Of a stretch of 63,144 nt of DNA, positions 14,601-26,600 are shown piece after piece. Under the pieces are notes generated by a model, which did not search any database, was not told the DNA's origin, and saw nothing but the letters and a program-made list of their open reading frames with translations. Positions within the stretch are counted from its first letter, which is position 1, and each line of letters begins with the position of its first letter. Source of the DNA: Phallusia fumigata (Eukaryota; Chordata; Ascidiacea; Phlebobranchia; Ascidiidae); NCBI GenBank assembly GCA_008931825.1, contig QXVZ01034327.1, forward strand, positions 1 through 63,144, written 5' to 3'. Both the position numbers and the translations under genes were made by a program.

Positions 14601-17600
14601 CAGAACAAGTGGTGTCCCATAGTTGTAATTGTCAAAACGGCTATATGATCATATAATATTTTTTAAAGCACCATGTTTCATGCATGTTTAACTGAACTGT
14701 AAATAGACTTACCATAATTTTGTTATTCTTTTTTTGCTCAGTTTCGAAAAATTGGTCATCATTTGGCTACAAAAATACACAAAGACTACTGTTCTACTGA
14801 ATTGCTTACTATAAATTTCAAGAGTGAAGGAGATATAGTCAAGCTTCAATAAATAGCACAACTTAATTCCAAAAATAAACTTGCTATGATTAATGTAACT
14901 AAACATAAGCTAATAGATGAATGGAAGTATCAACAGTCAGTGCACAAGTAATAATCACCTTATATGGCCAAGTCATTTTTGACAATATATGCAATCAAGG
15001 TGGTTTTACCCATATTGCCATTCCATGTGTATTATGACCTCATTTTGAAAGGTTGTGTCTATATCATAGGCACCGAACACGGGTATGCCGGGTATGCCGC
15101 ATACCCGAAAATTTGACCAACGTTTGTCATGCTTTATTTACTGTTAGGAAAATCTTTTGAACTTCAAACCACACATAACAACGCTGTTGAGCTCAATCGC
15201 TGGTATTGTCTCACAACCAGGTAATTGATTGCATAAGAAACCACAAAACACGAGGGAAAAAATAGTGACGTCACAGTGAGCCTGTGATGCAATAGCCGTT
15301 CTGGCGGGAAAGAAATTTAAATTTACAGTGGAGCGTTGCCGACTGTAACTAACATGTTTACATTCGTTCCCCGACACAACCCGTTGCCTTCCCCAACAGC
15401 AGGTGCTTGCTGGGTTGCGGAACAGAAAATACAAGTCGAAAATTATCTACCGTCAGCAAATCTTAACAAAAATCATTGAAAATTTCCACGCACTTGTTAC
15501 ATGCAGTTTTGGAATTTAAAAATTCATTTTTGTGAGTTATGGAAACAGAAGTTCAATGGAGCATTACTGTGTTGTTGTGCAACGGACCACAGGACAATTT
15601 GTTTGGTATTCAATGTGGCCTTACCACGCAGGAACATGCATTCGTTTGCAACAGTAACTAAAGTTTTAGACAGTAAATTTGCATTGCGAAAAGTGCTTCA
15701 CTTACAAGCCTTAACACTCTCTCACCCTATTAAGCTCCAAGAAAGATATTTGGTATTTCATGATGTCATATAATTTGGCATACCCGAAAAAATTCATAAG
15801 TCGGCGCCTATGGTTTATATTATATTACTTTTCATTGGCTATCATAGTTACCCCAGCATGATTGTTTCTGTAGGCATTTGGGTCCGAACACAAGTCGCAG
15901 ATTATACATTTTCTAGATAAATGTCAAAAATTGTAGGGTACCACAAATATATGTACAGATTGAAGGATGTATGATACAGATTGATGAGATTCTACAAACA
16001 GTCCAAATTGCAGATGAATAATGTGCATGTGTGTGTTGTATGTGCATATGTACACAGTATGTAAACATTTAGTACAGCAAAATGTTCGTAAAATGTGCAG
16101 CACTGCTTGAGAAGTGAGGAAAATGTCAACCAAATGACACATGAAATGGGCTTTCATGTTGGCTGTTTTGACTCATGTTGGCAGTATTTCAATACTTGGA
16201 TCACATTTTTTATGATTTGTTCTTCAATGTAATCTTTTTTTGTTAGAAGATCCGCCCCAAAAGTAACATTTTCAAGCACAAAAAATCTCTTTCCTCGCTG
16301 CATTTTTTAATTTAAAGTTTGAGCGTTGTAGGACACATATGAAACACCACTGGACCAAGACCACCAAGGGACATTTATTGACTGTAAATATTGACTGTAA
16401 TTTACCTGTTGTACAACAAACTAGCTAAATAAGTGGGTTTTAACATAGTGGGGCTTAAGTAGTTTTGAAGAGAGGGTGTTAATCAGAATCCTAATGTTCA
16501 ATTTTGTTTAATATTTAGTGGCATCCTTTCAGCAACTTGTCCCCAGCCACAAAAATTGTATGTAAAATCTGGAAAATACGATTAAATAAGCAGGTTTAAA
16601 AAATTAATTGACATAACATTACAATTCAACAATATCTTTCAAGTTGATTGTTATGTTATACATTGATTTTCACAATAGAGACATATCGGGCTTTTGTAAA
16701 ATGGTTGCTGTCGCAACACTGCAATTGTTAGAGTAGAGAAGTAATCTTTTATACAGACTTTTTGAGAGCTGGAGACTTAGGTTGTGTACTCTTTGGAATT
16801 AAACCTCGCAATAACGAACTAGTCAAGAAGATATGTTAAATGTTTCGCTAGTGTGCATTTAATAAATAAACTAATTGTTTCAGCATTTGTTTGAAGGTCA
16901 AGTGGCCAGTATGCCAAAGCCAATAGGCAAGGGAGGCGCGATAGAAAAGAAGTTAAGAACCACTGAACCCAATGCTAATCCCACAAAACGAATTTTTAAA
17001 TCAAAACAGCTGCAAAGCAACTGTTTATCAAAACAACTACTGCAAACAGAATTGCCATCAACATATATGAGACATGAAATGTAATTTTGATGGTGGTATG
17101 TTTAAAATCTAGTTTGCCAGGAACACTAATCCAAAATAAATAACCCTGCTGTCCTGTGAAGAGTGCACAAATAGCAGAAAATGGGGCACTGGATGCATTT
17201 TGTCTGAAGAAACTTTTTTTAGTTGCAACCTTTTTTACAAAATTGGAACTTCTTTAATTTTCTTAAAAACCATGTCATCCCTAAATAATTTGTTCCTTCA
17301 GATCTGTGTTTTTTATCCCTTTTCCTTGAACATCCCCCTGAACAGTCAGGTTATTTGAAATGACTATTTATCAACAAAAAACTCACTTTAATCAAGAAAA
17401 CTCGCTTTACCCCCCCTGGGACTATAACAAATGCACAACAATGGCATGCTCTACAAGTTAGTGATTATAAAGATAACTTAAAAAACAGGGTGAAGCATGT
17501 TTTACAAAGTAAAAATTCAACCAATTCAGACATTGTTTATTAATTTGACCCATTACAGGGGTTTAATGAGGTAATTACTTGGGCTAAAAGGTGAAACAAA

Positions 17601-20600
17601 TGTATATAGGTGAAAGAAATGTATACACCACAATGGCACATTTTACATTTATACAAATTTCATCCAAAAAAGATATTGTTTAATAATTTGACCCAATTAT
17701 GGGGAGAAAGCCCGGTAACAACTGGGACGGGGTCAAACAAAAATGATAACCCACCACTTTAACAACATCTACCAGCTGGAGGCTACATTTCATGCCAAAA
17801 GCGCATAGACAAAGTGGAGGAAAGAAAAAATAGTTAAAACAATATCCCCCCCATTCAGAAAGGGGACCCACAATGACCTGACCTAAAGTCTACTAAAATT
17901 TTATATAATTCAAACATTCTTAAAAGTTTGCAAATAGCGGGGCTGCAAACAATAACTAGAGATTTTAAACCCTTTCTGACATAGGAAGATCAACAAAACC
18001 CCTTTGGCAAACTGAAGCAGTCCGTATTAATATCCTGTAACAGAGAATGTGTTAAAAATGAAAAAGGTTTTGTACCATATCCTTATCACAAGAATTTCGT
18101 TCCGTTTCATTTAAAAAACAGAAAGAAGACCAAGTTGACTGAAACTCCTTTAAATTCTGGGAAGCAACGAGTTCCTTCAAATCTGACTCAGAGACACCAC
18201 ACATTGCATTACCAAGTCTAAAAAAATTTCTGTTTTACCAGACTGTTGCTTTTCGACATTTGGTTGATCAAAAAATTGTTAAGACATAAAATAATTATTG
18301 TTGAGACAAAGCAAGTGTTCACAACATTTTAGTTCATACTATTTAATGCAACTTTTTCTAGTTTTTCATTGTTAAAAATATATATCTGTTTAGCAACAGA
18401 TGAACTTAGCAAACCTAAAAGACTTACTGCTTAAACTTTGTGAGGTTAGCATTTTGTGAAGAGATGTTTAACTGTGAAAAAAGACCCCTTGATAGCTGTT
18501 GAAACTCATCATTGTGTTGACATCTTGGCCACAGTTTAAAATGACCTTTTTCCAGCAGAAAAATTGTCTGCAAGTAAAATAAAAAAATATACAACATACT
18601 AGAAGAGTGGCAGGGGGATTGCTTGGGCTATGAGGTCAAACAAAGAAATTGATAAACCACAATGGCATGTTCTACACACTGCGTAAATTTCACCCAATCT
18701 GGAAATTGTTTAATAATTTAACCTATTATAGGGATTAACACTGGGGCTATGGGAACCAACTGATGACACACTGCCATGACCACTGGCGTAGAGTACAGGG
18801 GTGCGCCGGTGCACTGCACCCCACATTTACGTGAATATTACCACATAATCACATCTATGTTTCGGTTTGCCATTTGTTTCAGAACAAAACATAACGGACT
18901 TTTTATCACAACAATACCATTAGGACGTGAGTTGGATATAACTTAAAGGTAATAACTAACAATTGACACACAAATAACGCAATGAAGTTCATGCTAGCAA
19001 TGAGCTTTTGTTAGAAACAAAAAGAATGACACAAAACAAGCCACATGTTCTTCTTCAAAATATAACCCAAAAACCAAAAGGGTGGCTTTTACCATATTGC
19101 CATTCCATATACACTATTGCATGATTGTTTTCTGCACACGTGCCAAGTTGTAGACGTTGTGGTTCACTATGAATGTATGCTCAGAACAGCAGCAGATATT
19201 GTTTCTTTAATTTTATGTAAACAGAAAATGAATCACATAATTAATAATATAAGTAACTATGATCCAACCTACAAACTGTAAAAGGCTAGTAACTGCCAGG
19301 GTTATAGGGTAAACACAGAAACAAATTCACCACAATGACATGTTCTTCAAACTGTCTATATTTAATCTAATTCAAACATTTTTTTGTTAATTTGACCCAT
19401 TTAAAAAGGTTAGTGTGGTATCTGCTGAAGCTCTAGGATAAAACACATCAATTACCGCACCACAATGACATGTTATACAAACTGTTGAAATTTCATCCAA
19501 TTCGGAGAATGTTTAACAATTTGACCCATTTTAGGGGGCTAGTGGGATAACCGCTAAGGCTATGAGGTAAAACACATTAATTATTGCCCCACAATGACAT
19601 TTTATACAAACTGTCCAAATTTCATCCTATTCGAAGAGCATTCAACAATTTGCCCCATTTTAGGGGACTAGTGCGGTAACTGCTGGGGCTATGGGGTAAA
19701 ACACATCAAATACTGCACCATAATGACATGTTATACAAACTGTCCAAATTTCATCCAATTCGGACATTGCTTAACTATTTGCCCCATTTTAGAGGGCTAG
19801 TGGGATAACTGCTGGGGCTATAGGGTAAAAAATATTAACTATTGCACCACAATGACATGTTATACAAACTGTCCAAATTTTATCCAATTCAGACATTGTT
19901 TAACAATTTGACCCATTTTAGGGGGCTAGTGGGGGTAACTGCTGGCGCTGGCGGGTAAAACACATCAAATATTGCACCACAATGACATGTTATACAAACT
20001 GTCCAAATTTTATTCAATTCAGATATCATTAGTGATTTGACCCTTTTTAGGGGGCTAGCGGGATAACCACTGGGGCTATGGGGTTAAACTAAACTCATGA
20101 CACACCGCCTTGACCATATCTACCAGCTGTGAAAGTTTCATCCAAATCCATTTAAACATTTCATGACAAGAGTGCATGGACAAGCTGCAGGGGAGAAAAA
20201 AGAAAACAGAGTGAAAACAATATGTGTCTCCTTCAGGAAGGGGACCTATAATAACGCTAATTAATTTGAGATAATTTACCTTGGCAGGTGTTGCAAACAC
20301 GAGCAGAGTTTGGAAAAATAAAAATGGCTAATACAATACAATGCAAATGGAGAAAAAATAGTGTTGTAACTATTATGTGCATGTAACGCCCTGAGTATAC
20401 AGTGGTCACCTGAGGTCTTTCAGGCACGGTGGCCGCCACCTTGGATTTTTCATTCTGTTTGTAGCAACCTTGTACAGGTTTGCCAGTATTAGTAGAGAAC
20501 AGCGACGTAACAAGTTTAAAGGTGGCAAAACTAATTTGGCAAATTAGTAAAACACTTCGGCATTTTACATTATTTAAACCTGGGATTGTTTTCTGATGAA

Positions 20601-23600
20601 TCCTCGACCATTGTTATGTTCAATAAGGTTATACTGTAATAACCAATGACCAAAAGTAACTATAATATTAAATGCAACACTTGCCTTTACTACATTGCAG
20701 AACGCTTTATCAAAGTGTTCTTGATTAGCGTGTGTTAAGTTACAACAAAGCAGTGTGGAAGAACTGCAGTACAGAAAGAAATTTTTGACCAATAAACCTA
20801 AAGACCTTGTGGCTACAATCGTCTGAACATAAGTTTTCATGCACATGATGTACCAGTGGAACCATGATGCATCCATAACTTTAGATAGTCTTAGAAGAAA
20901 ATTGTCGTTTGACACAAAGCGTACATACCCGTGCCCTCGCACTAAACTTTGTTTTGCTTCCACCTTTCTCAACTGCATATAAGTACGGTTTGATTGCCGC
21001 AGTGTACCAGTTTAGTCTTACTTACCTGTAATGCAACTTTAATGCTTCTTGTGAGCGAAGCAAATAACCAACGAACGAAGTGTTATGGAAAGTTCTGTCA
21101 CATGTGCGAAATACTGCGACTCTTGCCGTTTTACACGCATGTGACATCACAATACTTGGCGTATGGCACCTTACATTTTTGTAAAACTCGGCGCATATGA
21201 AGGCAGCATACAAACGACCTTGGAATGTCACATGTCGCATCCCCGGTAATTTGAAAAACTCTACGCCTATAGCCATGACCATCTGTAAAATTTTCATTAA
21301 AAATCCATCAAACATTTTATGTCAAAAGTGCATGGAGAGGGGGGCTAGTGGGGTAACTACTGGGGCTGTAGGGTAAAAATATTAATTATTGCATGACAAT
21401 AACATGTTATACAAACTGTCCAAATTTCATCAAATTTGGAGATCGTTTAAGTATTTGCCCCATTTTAGGGGGCTAGTGGGGTAACCGTTGGGATATGGGG
21501 TCAAACAACACTAATGACACAACTCCATGACCATATCTACCAACTGTAAAAGTTTCATCCAAATCCGCCAAACATTTCATGCCAAAGTGCACAGACATAG
21601 TGCAAGGAAATATTTCACCCTTTTGGGGGCTAGCGGGGTAACCCTTGGGGCTAAGAAGTCAATCGAAATGGATGGCACATCGCCATGGTCATATCTACCA
21701 GCTGTAAAAGTTGGGGGGGGGTCCATCAAACATTTCATGCCAAAAGTGCGTGGAGAAGCTGCAGGGCAGAAAAAAGAAAAAAAAGAAAAAAAAACAAACA
21801 GAGTGAAAGCAATATGTGTCCCCTTTCAGGAAGGGCACCAATAACAAACTAGAGGGGGGGCTTTCACCACATGACTTAGCAACTTGCACTGCAACCAAGA
21901 ATAAATATTTTACCACATTAATTTACATTGTTCCCATAGTTATCTTTGCTTTTATGACATGACTGTTTCTGCAGGCAAAAAAATGAATAGGTCCCCAACC
22001 ATGCAAACTAGATGATTATACTTCTTATCTAGATACATGTCAAATATTTATGGTGCCATAAATATTCATAAACATACACAATTTGCGTTCCATGTTTTGA
22101 TGTCACTGTTTAATGTTTTAGCGTTTAGTAAGGGCTGGTTTACGTGTACACTCTGTGACTTGTTGCTGCAGTTGAACTGCAAAAAAAATAGGTCACTCAA
22201 AATGTCTCGAAAAATTAATAAGGATATGAATTTGTAAATTGGTGAGCCATGAATAATTGTCTCACATGCCAAGGTTTTCCACTGCTTGTTGTGTGGCTTA
22301 AAAAAAGTTAAAAATATTTTTGCTTTTTTTAGGGCTAGCAGCATAACCACTGGGATCAAGCAAAGTATATTGCAATTTTTTCATTGCATTATTCAGACAT
22401 TGTTAAATGATGTGGCCACTGTTGGGGAGCTACGAAGATAACCAACAGGGCTAGTTAAACTACAATGACTCAATCTATATTACATTAAAATTGTACTTTA
22501 TTTGGACATTGCTTGCAGAGCAATCGAGAGCTTGGGGGTCGTACAATCTGGTGTCACAATGATTTGGTGCAACAACGGCTTGACATTGTAGCTCCAACAC
22601 ATTTAACCTTCATCCAACAATTTGTGTCCTTCACTTTTAAGTCGAACATTGCTTTTCATAGTATTGTGTCACAACTCAGCTCAATAAGGTTTTGTGAAGT
22701 GATGCATCGAATCGGCTAAATTAGGTTGGGACTGAAACCAAACATTCGGCAATTCTGCCGAATAAATTCCGTTGAATCAACCAAATCATTTGTGACATCA
22801 CATCGGAGTAAATACTAGTTGACATGATAAATAAAACAGTAATTGACTTGTCCATCTGAACTTCAAGCTCTCGTTTTCAAAATGTACATGAATATAAGCA
22901 ATTCCAAATTCATTAACTTACAACAAACAGCAGCATCACAAAAAAAACAGTTTTATTGTTACAAAGCTAAACAATCATAAATCCTTTGGTACATTTTTTG
23001 TTGTTGGACTTTTGTGTAGTCATTATGTCAGAAAGCAAAAAAGTGAAATATATCTGTTATTAGTTACCTCATTGTAGGAAAGATGAGTTATGTAATCAAC
23101 AGGAAGTTTATATTTGTAAGCACCCATACTTATGAGCAAATTAGCATTGGGTGCTGCATTCATCAAGATAGCTTCTGCTATAGCAGCTGTTTGTGTTGAA
23201 TTAATATTATTTATTATGTTTGCCAAGCATGATGATCTGTAAATAAATTCTACAATTTCAGTATTGACTGTTAAGTTTTTAACCTGCAGATAAATAAAAA
23301 CAACTGTTTGTTTCATACCACTACATAATGGTACATTTAAAGTGCATCTATTACTGAATCTTTCATAAATTCAACACAGATGGCTGTAAATCTATATCAA
23401 GTAGTAATAATCTGTTTTATCAAACTTAAGTTCACAAAATGTACTTCAAACAACTTGTAAAAAACATCACAAAAAGTACATACAGCCTAAAAGAAAAAAA
23501 GGAATCATCTGAGGACCAATTAAAGCTAAAATAATACTTGCAACTTGAAGGGTTTTACAACAACCGAAATCCCTATGAAGTCATAGCAAAACACTTAAAC

Positions 23601-26600
23601 ACTTCAGTAACCAACAGCTCTTTCTATATTTTTTATTTTTATGAATTTTATTACTTGTTGTTAACTGAAATTGGGTGGCAAAAACTAATAAAGCAGAATA
23701 CACTAAACTTGCAAATACAAAGCTTCTTGGCTACAACTGATCTACAGTTGCAAGCGAATGATATCATCCTATGAACTTCAAAATAAGCAGTTCATGAACA
23801 AATGTCAACACTTACTGAACAACCGTTTCCTTAGCAAAGTAATCTCCAAATAAATNATGTATCTCATCACCAGAGTTAGAGTAAAAATGATCGAGAAGTG
23901 AGGGATTGCAATTTGGTGCATGTCGTGTTGGTTTGGTAATAAGTATTGAACTTCCAGTCGCATGTACATTGTTTATGTATTTACCAACACGGTATGTGTT
24001 GGAGTTCATTAAATTAATGTTAAAATCACCCCCCACATAGTATTTTGTATTTTGATTTTGTAGATGTTCTAGAGTTTTTGTAAATGCGTCTTCAAAGTTG
24101 TCAAGGTTTGCGGGTCCTGGATGCCTGTAAACTACACCCACTATATATTTTGGTTCATTTTTTGGAGTAACTTCTAACCAAATATTTTCGCATTGCTCAG
24201 GAATGTGAAATTCTAAATCTGTTCTGATTGTTACAGATAAGGTGTTGTGAGCATAGATGCACACCCCACCAGCTTTGGTAGTGGAGTGTTTGCAATAGGG
24301 ATTATATCCCTCTATATTTGTATCAAAGGGTAAGTGTTTATCTGACAGTCTTGTTTCTGTAATCAAAATAAAATTAGGTGGAGTTGTTACCTGACATAAA
24401 AGTTCCTCTAGTTTGTGTTTGTTTTTATGAATGCTTCTGATGTTGCAATGTAGTATATATAGTGGGTGTCTGGTGTATGATTTTAGTTTTGCATTTAGGT
24501 CTGTAGTATTACATACCCGACAAGTCATGGCTTTGTTTAGGTGGCCAATTTCAAGTTGTCCAGCAGGAGCATGTGAATTGTTACATTGAAAACAAACGTC
24601 AAAACCGTCAGCAGCCATTGGTATCTAACATTTTGCCAACATGTGCACATACATAGAGTTTTCTTAATGATTGTAGATACTTGCAATTTCTTCCCAATCG
24701 ATATCCAATGATGTTTTCAAAACATTCTCTGGTGTGTCCACATGTATCCATTTATCCTCCAATTTTATAGCAATTTTTCCATTTACTGTTCCTGTTGCTT
24801 GAATTTGATGTTGTTTTTTAAGATAGTGGAAAAGCTTATAGCGAATAGCTGTCAGATCGTCATTTATGTAAACTTTTTTATGACGAAGTTGCTTTTTCTT
24901 TTGCATGAATTCCTGCCTTTTTTTAAAGGATGTAAACCGCACAATGATGGGACGGACTTTTCCTTCATGTTGTTTTCCAAGCCGGTGTGATCTTTGAATG
25001 TCAGCTGATTGTAAATCTATGGATAGCTGTTTGGCTAATTGAATTGCCTGCAATTCTCCATCCTCAGTTGATTCTTCGCTTTCTGTTGCCATATATTCGA
25101 TTATTTTCCTGCCGCCCATACTGCTCTAGTTGATCCAGTTTATAAGCATATGTGTGCAGTTCATTTTTTAACACTTCATTTTCTTCTTTGTAGTTTTTTA
25201 GTTCTGCTTATGTTGTTCTTAACTCATTTCTTAGTTGCTTTACCTCCATTTGTGTTTCATTTGTACTTTCTTTTATAACCTCAATACTTTCTTATACTTT
25301 TTCCAAAATGTGTAATTTCAGTTTCATTGCTTTTAATTCCAGTAAAATCTCTATTACTTGTTGAGTAGTCATTATGTTTTTGCCTATCGTCCATGTATTC
25401 AAATAGAACCACGTATCCGTGGATAACTGTGATACTTAAACAGAGAACCACAAATTTGTATGTCAGTAATTTTGCATGTGAGCATTTCAGTTTCATCAAC
25501 TTACCACAAGGATCACCAGTGTTAATCATGGGAAAAACTGCCAATCATCTAAAACAACAGATGTAATTGTCATAAGTAAACTGTTACACTGTTGCACAGT
25601 GGCGCAATTAGCGGGAGTTCAAGGGGGTACGCAAACTGTCAATCAACAAAAAACGCTAAGGTCATAACTCATAACAGATAAATATTGGAGCACATTTTTT
25701 TTCACGTGTCTCCCTTTCCATCTGTCTACGCCAATGGTAACACAAGCATTAACGTTTACAGTTTTTAAAATCGGTGATAAAAACTTTATTATGCGATCGT
25801 GGAGAAACCTCTACTCAAACCCCACTGACTTTTTTAGCACAAGGTATCTGGTCTTTTGTAGAGTGTGTAATTTACGAACTATCCAAGTGATTTAATTCAC
25901 AATTCTAAACCTGGCTAAAATATCTTATCTTGTCTTCTTGCTGAATTATTAGAGGGCACATTGCATCAGTGCATGTGTTATCTTTCACTGTGTGTTATCA
26001 AGCATGAATCCTCAGAGAAACAGAATACATCGCAGAACATTAATTGTGCAAGGCTCAGTGTTAGAATGCCGAACGACGTTTCTCTGATTCAAAGAATCTC
26101 TATTGTTACTGTTGTTATGGGCGTTTTCATTGCTGTACTGGCATGTCGCTGTGTTGTATAAAGTTGATGCTCAGTTTAATTACGAGCGGATACGCATTGG
26201 CATTGCACAAGAGCAAGTGTAATTAGGTGCATTATACACACAGATGCAGATGGAAAGGGACCTGGCATGCCGACAAACCTACCCACCTAATTGCGCCCAT
26301 GCTGTCACAGATAAAAACACAAATTTTCCATTGCTCTGAAAATCATGTTACAACACAGAGGTGTCCAACCTAATGAGGGCCAATTTCATTTCAGGTGAAG
26401 ATGCCCATGGGCTGGCGTTTTTTTTTATTATCATTCTTGTCAGTAAATAAAGTTACATAAATACCTTTTACATGAAGTCACAAGTCACTTTTACCCAAAA
26501 ACTTAATCCAACTTAAGCGGCCATGTGTAACGCTACTTAAAACTACTATCACAGGCCACATAGAATGCTGCTGCAACCCGCATTTGGCCTACGGGTCACA

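Larger units (their letters stand above)
23800..25330 (-). mobile_element. LINE (CR1/L2-like) with ORF1 and endonuclease, reverse transcriptase missing
   Basis: The element lies in the intron between exons 17 and 16, in the same sense as the host gene. Its two open frames are listed next. After the endonuclease the sequence meets an N at 23856 and no reverse transcriptase follows, which is the opposite of usual 5' truncation. Confidence 0.7.

Noticed and set aside
20280..20382. Minus-strand ATG followed by a signal-peptide-like stretch (LFFLHLHCIVLAIFIFP) and a GTAAAT donor, which could be a first exon.
   Set aside because: It ends in phase 1 and cannot join exon 18 (phase 0), while exon 17 joins exon 18 directly. 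The ATG also falls at the border of a repeat.
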